Source of the DNA: Erythroxylum novogranatense | Lineage: Eukaryota; Streptophyta; Magnoliopsida; Malpighiales; Erythroxylaceae | NCBI GenBank assembly: GCA_029891385.1 | Contig: CM057233.1 | Location: 36,811,540-36,875,539, forward strand | DNA: 64,000 nucleotides | Direction of reading: 5' to 3' | Shown here: positions 49,901-62,137 of the stretch, piece after piece | Layout of the letters: each line of letters opens with the position of its first letter | Position numbering within the stretch: the stretch's first letter is position 1 | Translations under genes and position numbers: made by a program | The notes under the pieces: model-generated | Told to the model about the DNA's origin: nothing | Databases searched by the model: none | Seen by the model: the letters and a program-made list of their open reading frames with translations, nothing else

Positions 49901-51373
49901 ATCGAATCTCCACAGATCCCTAAATTTTCAAAATACTGAACTATGTTCATAACTTTCCTGTATCACTTTGATTCAATTAATCTTACTCAATTAAATCTCT
50001 AAAATTCATAATTTTCACATAATCATGAACTTCATTGTCTTATGAATCCAACACTTCAAGAACCGAGTCATTCGGATGTCAGACGTAAAAGATATAAGCA
50101 AATGATGTGATAGAGTCGGATGAGGAAGGAAAAATAGCCAGCTCAGAATGAGGCAAAACATTCTGGTTATCATATGATTCAATCAAACTTTTTCAATTTG
50201 ACTCCAATTGATGCAAATTTTTATGGAGGGAAGGATACATATGTTAGAAATTCAATGGTTCAAGATTCGCCTCAATCCGAGGTCGGATGAGTGAGTTATG
50301 ATCAAAACAACTCAACATTTTCAAAACAGAAATTGATTTGAAACTCTTTTGGCGCAAATGTCATAACTTTCTCTAAAAATATTTAAATTACTTCTTTCTT
50401 ACTTCATTTGAAAGATAAGATCAAGATCTACAACTCGTATTAGAGGCCTCAAAGCGAGATTCGGCCTCAAAACTGGTGAAAAATGCAAATCTCCCAAGGT
50501 GACCCGTAGCTGTCCGTTAAACGGACAGGCATGTCCGTTTAACGGACACGTACGGCCAAAATGATACCAAACCTTCCGAGAAAGTCTGTTAAGCGGACAC
50601 CCGTGTCCGCCTAACAGACATACACATAACAAGGGGTCCTTTTGACCCGTAGCTGTCCGTTAAACGGACTCCCATGTCCGTTTAACAGACATGCTAAATT
50701 CCACCACTTCTTCAATCTTTTTCCATTGCTTTTCTCATACAAACTAACATCATAAACACTTTTAATCTCCACATATTTACTTATTCAAAGGCCTAAACAC
50801 TTCATAACACTTCCAGCAACAAATTAAATTCATGAACTTCTCAAATCCCAACTAAATTGGTTCATCAAAACCTCATTTCTCAAACATGTCATCAAAGTTG
50901 TCACTAACATAAATCTCATATAACATCATAACTTGCATCAACTATATCTCTTAACTTTGATCTCGAAAACTTGCATACTTAGTCTCATTGGAAAGATAAA
51001 AGATCAAGCTACAACTTCACAGAAGGCTACTTTGGCCAAATCTATTTCAATCATTCTCTAATTTTCCTTGAATCAGCATATACATTTAGCATTCATCCTA
51101 ACTTCACTTTCTTAATTGCACTACACTTATAACAATTCAACTATCATTTGGAATTCATCCAAATCCCAGCCTCAATTCATATGATTTATCTTATCATTCA
51201 CCAACTAATATCTTAAAAAAATATAACCATTGTTCATGCTTAATGTCTCACAACACATCATCTATACATAATTCATATTTCCTCACCTATAACACAAATG
51301 ATATACACAACACTCATATACTTTCTTTCATTTTCATATTTCTGATTTTCGCTTCAAGGTTCGGGGTCCAACA
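46908..51373 (-). mobile_element. Giant solo LTR G3 (4466 bp) inserted in copia E gag
   Basis: The minus strand begins TGTTGGACCCCGAACC and ends CGGGATCCAACA. The target duplication is CCAGC (46903-46907) and CCAAC (51374-51378). Removing G3 and one duplication leaves the gag codons in frame (LDELL then GSLKIHEV). Shares blocks with G4: CCGGACCCTCCGTCCGGGAT (47592 and 56283) and GAGCTCGGAAGCTCGTGG (48018 and 56637). It has no second LTR or coding domain; short open frames inside are spurious. Confidence 0.88.
50507..50700. repeat. Palindromic module of G3
   Basis: Near-perfect palindromes TGTCCGTTAAACGGACA at 50511-50527 and 50532-50548 (the second with the centre base changed), plus related pairs at 50584-50621 and 50653-50692. 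ACCCGTAGCTGTCCG precedes two of them. The module lies 680-865 bp from the LTR 5' end. Confidence 0.93.
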
Positions 51374-51378
51374 CCAAC

Positions 51379-51968
51379 AACTCATCTAGCTTTAATATGC
51401 TCAAGTCTTTGGCTTCTTGCACTGCCGTAACTTTTGGTCTCCATCTCTTAGGAAGACTTCTTAGAATCTTGCGAACGTGATCTTGATTATTGTATGTCCT
51501 TCCAAGAGCTTTCAATCCATTGATAATTGTTTGAAATCTTCCAAACATTTGATCAATAGATTCTTCATCTTCCATCCTGAAAAGTTCATTTTGATGTACA
51601 AGAATACTTATCTTGGATTCCTTAACTTGACTTGTGCCTTCATGAGCAATGGACAATGTGTCCCACATTTCTTTTTTGTGTCGCAACCATGCACTTTGTC
51701 GTGCTAAACTTCTACTTAGGGCACACGTTAAGAAAAATTTTGCCTTTGAATTCAGTTGTATTCTTGCTTTCTGATCAGCCGTCCATCTGCTTCGTGGAAT
51801 AGAACTACCTTCGTCATCTACAGGTATATAGGGTCCGTTCTCTATTACGTCCCAAAGGTCTACATGTGTAGATTCGATGAATAACCGCATCCTATCTTTC
51901 CAGTAATGATAGTCTTCCATTGAATGTTGGAGGTCTAGTGATTGAGGCTCCTTCAGCGATGTATACAT
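51379..51968 (-). pseudogene. Copia E gag, N-terminal part (UBN2 domain)
   Basis: Open from ATG 51968 to the G3 junction. It has the copia gag core: YHYWKDRMRLFIESTHVDLW, then SKAKFFLTCALSRSL, KEMWDTLSIAHEGTSQVKES, FGRFQTIINGLKALG and ILRSLPKRWRPKVTAVQEAK. Such proteins form the particle that packages the RNA. The frame was open until G3 inserted at the LDELL codons. The primer site lies 57 bp upstream of the start. Confidence 0.9.
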
Positions 51969-52024
51969 GTGACTCCGCCATTATCTTTAATCCACACTTC
52001 TCCAAAGTGATTCTTGGATACCAA

Positions 52025-52036
52025 GCTCTGATACCA
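52025..52036 (-). other. Primer-binding site of copia E
   Basis: The minus strand reads TGGTATCAGAGC two bases inside the 5' LTR, the exact Met-tRNA complement. Confidence 0.93.
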
Positions 52037-52038
52037 AT

Positions 52039-52603
52039 TGAAGTGAATCACACGTTAATACAACACTTAAAAACACAATAGAATGCACGAGAAGGGGGGG
52101 TTGAATTGTGTATTCTCCTTTTTGAATATCTTTTAAAATTACTTGTTAGAATTAAGATTCTTTATAGAATTCTTATTAATCCTGATTGATCAAACTTTTC
52201 AATGCTAAGTATATGAATATTAAATAAAGATCAACTTTGAAACTAAAAGTGAGATAGAGAGTGAGAGTAGTAGACACGCAGATTTATCCTGGTTCACCCC
52301 AAACCGTGGGCTACGTCCAGTCCTCAGAGTTTCTTTTGAGATTTCACTATCTCTTCAAACGTTACAGTATTCTTTCACGAACCTCTTCAGATCTCTACAA
52401 CCAGTATTCTTTCACACTTAGCCTCTGCAGGCTATCTGTACAACTTTTCTTTTCAGAAAATATTTGAACACTCTGTTACAGAAGGATAGCGTTCAGCTAA
52501 TTCGCACTTAATCGCTTTTTCTTGCTTTGTGTAATTTTTCTCAAAACAGCTAGCTCTTCAGTTTTCGACTTCGACTTGTATTTATAGCCTTCGTCTCTAA
52601 CTG
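52039..52603 (-). repeat. 5' LTR of copia E, truncated at its outer end
   Basis: 565 bp nearly identical to 40260-40825 of the 3' LTR. Homology stops at CTCTAACTG (52603). About 355 bp of U3-side sequence present in the 3' LTR is missing. Confidence 0.9.
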
Positions 52604-53229
52604 AAAATTTCAATTTTCTTGTAAACTGATTACACTCACTGAGCTAATTTAGCTCACACATATTTTTATTTTTTAAAACAAACCACCACATGTATGCGTA
52701 CAGGTGCTACAATAACTGGGACTCCACCTCAAGATTAGTTGTAATGTCAGGTGCTGTTGTGCTTGTGTCATTTTGCTATGTACATTTCTGTAAAGAATGG
52801 ATGTTTATAAAAGCTTTTAAATGAAATGCATGAATGCGTTTTAACTTTTAAAAGCTTATTGTAGTGACTGCTAAGAATTATTTGTTTGGGTTGCTTGTGA
52901 ATGGACTTAAAGTCTAAAATTTGTAGTTGAGAAATTAATGTGAATATATAAGTGTTTTTAAATTTTATAAGGCTTTTAAAAATTTTGGGAATGTTAAAAT
53001 GCAGTTGTTATACTACCGAAATTTTCAATAAAATGATAGAATAAATTTTTCCACTATTTTTCGTGCTTTAAATTATTAAAGTATAAAAGGTTTTAAATAG
53101 TTGTATGGCTTGGCTTTGCGGGAACCCTTCAATCAAGTCAGATATTGATTGGAGGGCTACCATGGGGTCGTCAGGAGGTCTCCACTCGAGTTCCAGAAGG
53201 GGAACTCCGGGATGGGTCCTTTCACTTTA

Positions 53230-53800
53230 AATGAAAGAATATAAATATGTGTCTAATTATTTTATAAGGGCTGTAGTCATTGTGAACTAAATGAGAAAGC
53301 TTGATGAAGAAGTGACTAATTTAGGAGTAATTTAAAAATCCTTAGACAATTAATGAAAAAATTGATAATGTGGCAACTTCCATTGAAGAATCAAAGGACT
53401 TGAAGGCATGAAAATTGAAGAACTAAGTGAATCTTTAGAAGCTCAAGAAGAGAAACTCAATAGGAGGAAGAAAGAGCACATGGAACATGTTTTACGATTG
53501 AAGCTCACTTTGAAGAAAAAAAAGTAAACGAAAAATACAAGCTACAGAGGTCAAGGTAATGGAAGAGGAGGAAGAAGAGCCCACTTTTTATTTTAAAATA
53601 GAGAGAGAAATTATCAACGTATCTAAAGAAGAGGATGCGGTAAAAAAGGAGTAAGAACATATTAAACAGGTATAACAAGTTTCAACTGGAATGTTAAATT
53701 TGTCATGAATTTGGGCATTAGTTTTGGGAACAAAAAAATGATGCTAATGATGACAAAAAGGCTAATCTTTCTCATGAAAAATTTAAAAAATAATTATGAG
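53230..53800 (+). pseudogene. Copia D gag, C-terminal part
   Basis: Right of G2 the reading resumes: NYFIRAVVIVN, MRKLDEEVTNLGV, MKIEELSESLEAQEEKLNRR and a basic stretch, then a zinc-knuckle remnant near 53690-53730 (CHEFGH). Several stops and frameshifts. Confidence 0.8.
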
Positions 53801-53858
53801 GTAGAGTTCGCTCTTTAATAGCTGGAAAGGACCTACAATAAGGAGAGAAGCTTTTACA

Positions 53859-53912
53859 GTACTTAAGTACTGGAACTTGTAATTACATGTATAAAAATAA
53901 AGATTTATTTTG
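53859..53912 (+). pseudogene. Copia D protease motif remnant
   Basis: Reads YLSTGTCNYMYKNKDLFC, aligning with the copia protease block WYLDTGxSNHMxGNKDLF. The catalytic Asp is changed to Ser. Confidence 0.75.
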
Positions 53913-54048
53913 CGTATAAGCCAATTATTAGAAAAAGTTATACCACTTTCACAAAAGGTTGTATCTTGTTCTTGAAGAATTATGTAAGGAATTTGATTAC
54001 CATAGTACCTATGACAAAGAATTCATTATTTTTATTGCCTATACAAAC

Positions 54049-54433
54049 CAAAGTTAGCATTGGGTTAGGTCAAGCTCGAAATTTTATAAAGCTTCAAGCA
54101 TGACCTAAGGTTCAAATAGGCCCGAGACTAGTAGCTCAAGCCTTTTATTAAGGCCCAAATCTAGCCTGAGCCTAAACGATTTTGAGGCTAACGATTCGAG
54201 CATAAGCCTAATCAGGTTCAAACCTAACTCAATTTTTTTTGTTTAATTTAATGTTAGTTTGAAAATGATATCATTATCCTTAAAATGATATCATTTATAG
54301 TTGACATATTTTGCTTCAAGTACGATCAAACCATAGAGCTAGAGCTCTAGCTCAAGCCCGGTCTGAAGCTTAAAAATTTTAAAGAAAAAGCTTAACTTCA
54401 ACCTAAAGTTAATGGGATTAAATGCCATCTCTA
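54049..54433. mobile_element. hAT-like MITE in copia D, 385 bp
   Basis: Flanks ATACAAAC (54041-54048) and ATATAAAC (54434-54441) form an 8-bp target duplication with one mismatch. Ends CAAAGTTAGCATT and, complemented, TAGAGATGGCATT are imperfect inverted repeats. The interior is rich in GGCCCGAG, AGCCTGAG and CTCAAGCC words. It separates the copia D protease and pre-integrase parts, which supports an insertion. Confidence 0.65.
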
Positions 54434-54489
54434 ATATAAACAGAAGTTGCTAAATGCTTAATGTCATATTATAAAGATCTTAAATGGCT

Positions 54490-54767
54490 ATAGAATTTGA
54501 GATTTGGTATATGAATTTTGGTGGCCTTAAAATGATGGCAAACAATAAATTGGTAAATGGTTTTCCTATATTTAATTAGCCTAAATATTTATATAAAGGA
54601 TGTTTTCTTAGGAAACAAACTTGATTAAGCTTTCCAAGGAGTCTCAATTAAGAGCTTCAAGGCTATTACAATTAATTCACACTAACTTTTGTGAGCTTAT
54701 TATTTATTGATGACTTTAATAAAAAAATACAGATATACTTTCTTAATTAAATTTAAATGAGATCTTA
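54490..54767 (+). pseudogene. Copia D pre-integrase and integrase start
   Basis: 54507-54567 reads MNFGGLKMMANNKLVNGFP with an upstream NLRFG in another frame, matching the HLRYGHLNFGGLKLL part of the copia pre-integrase domain. Farther on, KGCFLG, LQLIHT and a FIDDF-like block resemble the start of integrase. Many stops. Confidence 0.7.
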
Positions 54768-55599
54768 GCCTATGAGAGAGAATAAAATAATCTTTTGGAA
54801 TAGTAGTGAGGTTTATTATTTCAATCAAATAGTTAGAGTAATAAAATATATGACTAAATCTTAATCTCATTTGATTGTCGTAACATATAATATATTACTT
54901 AGTTTCTTTACATTTGTTTTGTCATAGTTTCTTTACATTGTTTTGTTTATGGATTTCTACCTTTTTTAGTATAACCGATAATAAGTATTAGTGAATCAAA
55001 TTTCTTGACATATGTTAGGATTGAAAAGTCTCAAAGTTAAAAAGGAAAGTTGCATGTCCATTATATAATCTTGCTATTAATCTCTATTTATTTTTGAGAC
55101 AAAGTTTGAGAGAAATGTCAATATCTATAAACAAGATTTTCTAAATGAATAATACATCATAAACTTTAAAGGTAATATGTATGTGTATGCCAACATTATA
55201 ATAATATAATGCAAATAGTTGCAAAAAGTATAGTGAAAGATATACTGTTTTAAGAGAATTGTTCTACTCAATTTAGTTTACTAAAAGCATAAGTAAGGAA
55301 TACGATTAAAGGCATTTACTATAGTATGATAATAATTGTCATTAAACGAATATATTGGCATGACTTTTCTTACCAATACTAGATATGACAAAAATCATAT
55401 ACATTTCTAATTAATGCTTTTAGGTATATGATATTGACTATAAATTCAATATTGCCATCAAAGTTTATACAAATAGTTTATATATGATAGATCAAGAGAC
55501 ACTTATGCTTAAAAAAATTGACAAGAATCTAAAGTTAGAAAACAAAGACTATCCTTTTATGTCATGATTGTTAAATCAATATAATGAGAATATATATAT

Positions 55600-58500
55600 T
55601 GTTGGGACCCGATCCAGGAACCGGATCCCAACCGGACTAACGAAGAGCGGAACAACCAGAAAGAGGCAAATAGCAAAATGCGGAAGCCAAGAGCAAAAAC
55701 GAACAAAAGTGGGCGAACACAAAGTGAACCAACAAGCGGAATGCAAAAACGAATAACAAAGGAGGCGGGACGAATCACAAACGAAATAAACGATGACAAA
55801 GCGGAGGAAATCGAATGATAAAGCGAAAGAAGCGAAAGCGGAGAATCGGATACGAATCGAAAGCGGATCAAAAATCAAAGAATAAAAATGAAGACAAATT
55901 GAATAGCATAACAAATGTCCGACATCCGTGAACATACCGCTTAACGAATGAACGCGTTAGAAATCCTAAGCTAAACCGATCCGAAATTCGGTATAATTTT
56001 TTTTCTTTTCTTTTTCCTTATTCCTTCTTTTTTTCATTCTTATTCACCTTATTCCATCACATAATCATCCATATACAAATTGTAATACTTAATCATATGC
56101 TTGGATACTCATACAAAACTCAATACTTGATCATATTCTTATAAATCCCCAAATTACATTTTTATCCCAAATTTTATCAAAAATTCGGCAGCATAACGGC
56201 TGCCTTTGACCTAACCAAAAACCTGCAAGGGTTCAAAATAAACTTCTAAAATTTCCAATCAAATATACAAACATCAAAATCCACCGGACCCTCCGTCCGG
56301 GATCTCAGTACACACAAACGCAAACCTAATTCTAAAACATTTTCATAATTGTAAATCAATCTACTAGTCTCATAATTCAATCTCATTCCCAAATTCATAT
56401 ACAAAGTCATATACAATTTCACTCTTATACATTAATTCATAATCCTCATACATTCTGAAATACACGCTCGAAATACATCATAATCACTTACTTAATGACA
56501 ATTCAAGCCATAAATAATATTAATATCCAAATCTCAATTCACATAACAATACAGACGACGCAAAATCAGACCAAACGTCTTCACATTCTTTCATCCGATC
56601 TCCTGCTCGAAACCTGAAGATGGGGATGAAAGGGGGTGAGCTCGGAAGCTCGTGGATAACACATTTATAAATTGACAAATAAGCAGAAAACATTTTTCAT
56701 AAGCTTTTTGCCAAAAGGGCCAATTTTTCAAACTTTGTAACTTTAAACAGCTTCCTCAAACCTTTCAATTTTTCAAACTTTTCATATAAATCCCACTTCT
56801 TCATTTCTCAATTTTAAACATGAATGCAGCATACAAAAACAAATCAAAAGCACATAACATAGCAAAATGGTCTGTTCACCCAAAATAGAACGTCTCGCAC
56901 ATTCCAAGATAGGGTCCTGTTCACCAGAATGAAGCGTACTACACTTTCCCGCATAGCAGTCCAGTGTAGCCGTGAAGGGAGTCCAAAATCGGAGCTCCAT
57001 GCCACTAGCGGGCATCCGGGAGAAGGCTATAAACAAATAGAGACAGTGCACTGACTCACGAGGGACCTGATCAAACCCACATAACACATAAGCGAAAACG
57101 AAAATTCGAATTGCCCGAAGGCATTTTTCAAAATCTTAATTTTCACACATTCACATAACGCATACAATTCAATCAATTCATCATTCAAATACTAATTTCA
57201 ACAATCAAATCACTCAATCAATATTTTCAACAATAATGTGCATAATTCGACAATGCATTTATAACAAATGAATTCCAGAAATTGCTATTGGTTTATAAAC
57301 TCATTTAAAACAATGAATTTAAGCTTGTAATAATTTTTCAAAAATCATTTGGAAATCATAAGTTCAAACATCAATCAACTTTTTCAAACATTTACAAAAA
57401 CAAATAATTTATCAAAAATCCAAAATTTTGCTTTCTTTAATTTTCCAAAGTTCGTATTGAGCTTACAAATCAAAATATAAATATGCTACCTACCTCGAAT
57501 CGATGCCAAAAAATTTGTCCCTTGCTTCAATGTGACCATTTCCTCTTTCCTTCTTCCAATTAAATTTTCCCTAAACCAATTTCATCAAAATTCAACCTCA
57601 TAAATAACATAATTCTTAAAATTGATGTCATAATTCATCAATTCATACTAATTCCAAGATATTTAAATCACTAATTTTTAAAATCTCCAAATTTCAAATT
57701 TGACCTAAACCGATTCACTCAAATTTAATATCATATTTAACTTAATTTCTCAAATTGAGCTTAGAAAACATTAATTCCTCACATATTCAAACTATCTAAA
57801 TCTCTTATTTTCAAAAACCCCAATTTCTAAAATTGACCTAAACCAATTTACACAAATTTAATATCATAAATCACAATTTCTTCAAAATTGATTTCATATT
57901 TCATAAACCCATACTATTATCTATGATTCTACACCAATAATTCACAAAATTCCCAAAATCACAAATTTGGCATAATCCCTAACTCACATAAATCCAAAAT
58001 TAGATCCAATTTATCATGACATCTTCAAAATTGAGCTCATACTCCATGAACCCATATCATTTCCCATATTTCTAAACTAAAATTTCATCAAAAACACAAA
58101 GTTGAAAAATTTTCTCTTACCTCTTTTCTTCTCCAAATTCAAATTTTCATGGCTTGAAAGGAAACTCTCTTCATTTCCCACCTTTCTTTCTCTTGAATCA
58201 ACATCAAAATCCTTCTTGAAACTCCAAAATTTTCTAAATTTCCAAGCTTTTCTTCTTCTTTCTTCTCCACGGCCATACTCCTTCCTTTTCTCTCTTATTT
58301 CTTCTTCTTTCCTCTCATCATCGTGTTTCACCCTTAAAAAAATGACAACCCCTTGTGTTTTTAAAGCCATGTCATTTAAATGGTGACTAAAAGACCAAAT
58401 TGTCCTTGAACTTTACTTTAAGTCATTCTCACTTGCAGACATGTTTCGCACTATCAAATTGAAGAAATTTGTCAAAATTTCCTTCTAGATAATTATTCCT

Positions 58501-59882
58501 CTATTTCTTAATTTCCTAATGCCACAAGAATCATCCAATTCGGAGCACTACATCAAAAGTCATGCTCAAAACATTTCGAGTATATTCATATTCTAACATA
58601 TTTTTCATGTACGATTATTTCCATCCAAAAATTGACATTCTTAATCCCAAAATTGAAACTCGATGTCTTCATAACAATTGTAGCCTTATGTCTCTAGTTT
58701 AATTCAAAATAAGAATCGTCTCATTTTGATTACCAGAACAAAAGTTATGCTCAATATACTTTCAGATGTTCCTAAACCAAAACTGCACACAAATCCGAAC
58801 TTCAATTCAGAAATTGAAAGTCTTAGGAGCAAAATTGAAATTTCCTTTCTTTATATGATTTGTAGCCCCATGTCTTAATTTTATTTGTCCACAAGAATCA
58901 CTTCAATCAGATCTCCACAGATCCCGAATTTCGCAAAATACTGAACTATATTCAGAAAACTAGTCCACTCAATTTGATTAAATTAATCACCCTTAATTTA
59001 ATCTCATAAAATTACAAATTTTTCATGAGAATGTAGAGAATTGTCTTAGGAATCCAACGCTTCAAGAATCAACTCAATCGAATATCGGACGGAAAAGATA
59101 TGAACAAAAGATTGGAAGAGGGTCAAAAGCGGGTCGGATTCGGGTCGGGTCGGACCAGATGGACCCGCCCGGGTTGAGCTGGAATCACCCGTTTCCTCGC
59201 GACGTGTCGCGATCGCGAGACGCGTGATCAATCAATTTTTTTTTACACTGAACTTTAAAAATTCATAACTTTTCACTCAGAACTCCAAAAATTGCAAATT
59301 TGGTCTCTATAGAAAGCTTGAAGGAAGCTCTACAACTTCCATGATGAATTCCACAACCGATTTCATCTCTAAAATGATCAATTTTCTAATCAAAGATTTA
59401 GCCCAAAATAATAAATACCTAAACAAAGATCTCAACTTTGAAAATTTCTATCTTTCAACTCCAAAGTCTAATCATGTCATATTTTATATCGATGCGAAGA
59501 TCAGAAAGTCACCTACAACTTTCATGCAGAACTCAGAAGCAAATTCAACCACTAACTAGGTCAATTACTCAATCAAAGGTTTAGCAATAACATAGGTCAA
59601 CCGATAACACACCTAAACTTTGACTGATCATAACTTCCACTCCCGGTATCGAAAAATTGCAAACGTTATGGCTACAGAAAGCTCTCAACATAATCTACAT
59701 GTTTCCAGAATACCATTTTCTCAAATTTTACCTAAATCAAAAGTCAACTCTCGAAGGCCAAAAAGTCAAACTTTTCATATTTTCACACTTTTTCTTTTTA
59801 GTTCTTGCCATTTAACTTCATTTCAATCAACTCATACACTTTTGAATATTTCTTATTTTCACTTAAAAGTCGGGGTTCAACA
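55600..59882 (-). mobile_element. Giant solo LTR G4 (4283 bp)
   Basis: The minus strand begins TGTTGAACCCCGACTTTT and ends CGGGTCCCAACA, with target duplication TATAT on both sides (55595-55599 and 59883-59887, within TA runs). Homologous to G3 in several blocks and interrupts the B2 sequence, which continues in register on both sides. No coding domains; short open frames inside are spurious. Confidence 0.87.
59130..59228. repeat. GC-rich module of G4
   Basis: Contains GACGTGTCGCGATCGCGAGA (TCGCGATCGCGA is a perfect 12-bp palindrome) and a GGGTCGGATTCGGGTCGGGT run next to CCCGCCCGGG. It lies 654-752 bp from the LTR 5' end, in otherwise AT-rich DNA. Confidence 0.9.
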
Positions 59883-61496
59883 TATATATATATATATATA
59901 GTGAAATTTATAAAACTTGTTAGGTTATAGGATGACCAATTCAAACTTTAATGAAAGTAAGATTGTGGTATTGAAATGTAAAATCTTATACATACTATAT
60001 ATGACATATAATAATAGTTAATAAAAGGACGATAACTTGTATTTTATTAAATTTACTAATGACTTTATATAATATAGTTATACTTATTAAATAAAATAAT
60101 AACTTAAAATTTTAAAATATTTAATCTAAATTAAAATTAAGTATTGAGAATACAAAAGAGCTTTGATGAGATCAATATGGTGAGTTTTAAATTTTTATCG
60201 CCTATAAGAAATGAGATTTTCTACTGAATATCTCCATAATTAAATTTTATAATATTATGGATTTATATAAGGAGAAATATACAATATGAGATATTATGTG
60301 ATATAATTTTATCTCTATTATTGCTATATTTAGTACAACTACTCACTTTTCGATAATTCCATCTAAATCAATTAGTAAAGTTCATATTAGATATGGAATA
60401 GTAATGAGACTTTAAAAGAGACTAAGTTAATAATTTTGGGATGTGATGCTTAGTTGAAGCATGTATTTTCTAATAAGTTTATAACTAAATTGGATCACAA
60501 AAGTTATAATATAATCTTACAAAGCCCCATTAAGTAAAATGTTCATTTTAATGCATACTTATAGGAAAATGGTTCTTAAGATAAGTAGTGGAAGTAAAAT
60601 TATTTTAAATAATCCAAATCTCATAATTGTACATCCCAATGAAACTAGAGCTTTTGTTGACATAATAAATGTATAGTTGAAAGGTCACAAGATGTTGAAA
60701 TATTTACTTTTATGATAAATTCAAATAGTTTGTTTTGAGATAATTTTAAATTTATCATATCTATAGGAAGGTTAATGGGAGTTTAGTTGTATTATTTACC
60801 ACGAGTATTTAGATGATATATTGTTCAAGGAACAACATTTCATACTTTCAATTGTTAAAGATAATGTAGTCTAAAATAATTCTATATTGGATATGAAATG
60901 ATAACAACTTAAATTATGGGAATAAAAATATATAGAGATAGATATAAATGTTGCTTATCTATTCTAATCCAATTATATAGATAATATATTGAAGATGTTT
61001 CAGTATTTAATATATATGATAATTAAGAAATATTAAAATATCCATTATTAAATGTATAATTTGATATTTGAGTTCAAGATTTTATGAATTTAACCTTAGT
61101 TTGAAAAGAACATAAGTAACTCCTAGTTAAGGTATATTTCACTTAAAATAATTTATTTTGGGTTGGAAATGTTCTAGTGTGGAATTAACTGCTAATTAAG
61201 CCATAATAAACTTTTTATTTAGTGAAAATGACTAACTGGATCAAAAAGTTTTTTAATGAACTTGAAATAATTCATTACATTGTTCAAACAATAATGTCCT
61301 AGAGAACATTAGAGTCATTAGACATGTAAAAGGAGATAAGGTCTCATCAAGCATCTAAGTATGTATTTAAGAAACTTCTTTTAATTATGAAGATAACTGA
61401 GATAAAATTTGTAAGATTTAAGCAATCACTCACTAAATAGAATATTATAGAATTCTCTACCTAAATCATTGTCTTAGTAGCATCATTATCATCCGT

Positions 61497-61645
61497 TGGT
61501 TATTATGTATAATTAGTAATTAATGACAACAATGTATTTTTCATATACTAGGTTAAGTGTATAGGTTATCTCTATATAACCTTTGTAATCTTATATTTAA
61601 CGTAAGAGAGTAATTAAAGTTTTATCGATTCCTCAAAAACCTTCA
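61497..61645 (+). repeat. Probable 5' LTR of copia F (about 149 bp)
   Basis: Begins about TGGTTATTATGTATAATTAG, contains CTATATAACCTTTGTAATC and ends AAACCTTCA just before a mutated primer site. Size and sequence resemble Retrofit/Ale LTRs. No partner LTR in the window. Confidence 0.65.
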
Positions 61646-61658
61646 TGGTTTTAGAGCC
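61646..61658 (+). other. Primer-binding site of copia F (mutated)
   Basis: TGGTTTTAGAGCC, two changes from the Met-tRNA site TGGTATCAGAGCC. Confidence 0.7.
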
Positions 61659-62137
61659 ACTATTGATTGAAGGTTGAGTTGACTCCCTTTTGCACTAGGT
61701 TAGTTCAAAAGAATAGGTTCGGTATACTGTTTTTATAACAAGTGTGAAGAGGTAGTATTTCGCTCCTCTCTTTTCGACACAACCGCTATAGGAACATAGC
61801 CTAGGGAAAGTTCGGCCAACATCTAAGTTTCTAACGTCGTCCGACCTAATGCGTGAGCACATGCTCCATTAGTTCACTTCGACAGCTACTCGTCGACACG
61901 TGTAGCATGTGATGTCACCTCCGGCCACCATCCGACTTCATTTTTTGACGTGGACCCTTTCTGATTTCAACCAACTACTATCTGGTCACTTCTGACATTA
62001 TTGTTTTTTTTACCTCTCGTGAACTGATTTTGTTGTCAATTCGAAGTCGTTTTTATGTGGTTCCTTCCTCACCTCTATCGTGCTATTATCTTAGACACTA
62101 AGGAAGCTTCTAAGGAGGTAGAGAAATACTATCCAAT

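Larger units (their letters stand above)
40260..52603 (-). mobile_element. Copia E: Sirevirus-like Ty1/copia element with an envelope-like ORF region
   Basis: Minus strand. 5' LTR remnant 52039-52603, primer site 52025-52036, gag (51379-51968 and 46520-46902, split by G3), protease/integrase traces, a fused integrase-RT junction, RNase H, an envelope-like region after pol, purine tract 41181-41192 (complement AAAAGGGGAGAT) and 3' LTR 40260-41180. The extra region after RNase H and the integrase sequence are typical of the Sirevirus (SIRE/Maximus) lineage. Inserted in G2, which resumes at about 52604; the 5' LTR has lost about 355 bp of its outer end, so no target duplication can be read. Confidence 0.9.
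36582..53224 (+). mobile_element. Giant solo LTR G2 (about 4.3 kb without nested copia E) in copia D gag
   Basis: Left end TGTAATATCTTAG (36512, duplicated at 36582), right end GGGTCCTTTCA (53224). Target duplication CTTTA at 36507-36511 and 53225-53229. The gag reading continues in register from GEFEAL to NYFIRAVVIVN across the insertion. The LTR pieces are 36582-40259 and about 52604-53224, separated by copia E. It holds a Tourist-like MITE and a 48-bp repeat array. No coding domain or second LTR, so read as solo. Its termini differ from G3-G5; organisation is similar. Confidence 0.8.
35817..54767 (+). mobile_element. Copia D: 5' part of a Ty1/copia element, split by nested insertions
   Basis: In order: a likely 5' LTR (35817-36123), a mutated primer site (36131-36142), gag (36159-36511 and 53230-53800), the protease motif (about 53859-53912) and the pre-integrase domain (54490-54770). 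Gag is interrupted by G2, with target duplication CTTTA. The protease-to-integrase interval is interrupted by a hAT MITE. After 54768 the sequence becomes the B-family internal region and no 3' LTR of D was found. All coding parts carry stops. Confidence 0.75.
54768..61490 (+). mobile_element. Second copy (B2) of the copia B internal region, split by G4
   Basis: 54768-55599 and 59883-61490 are collinear with about 22098-24610 of copia B1. Examples: CTTTTATGTCATG before the G4 site against 22937, and GTTCAAACAATAATG at 61279 against GTTCAAGACAGTAATG at 24394. It includes the same RNase H remnant near 61290-61460. No B-type LTR is attached at either end. It joins copia D on the left and copia F on the right, so it is truncated at both sides. 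Non-coding now. Confidence 0.75.

Noticed and set aside
50399..50632. Cys/Gly-rich 77-residue frame and similar short frames at 49276, 55557, 58077 and 63023
   Set aside because: They fall inside giant LTRs and arise from palindromic or purine-rich repeats; no domain or homologous open frame in sister LTRs.
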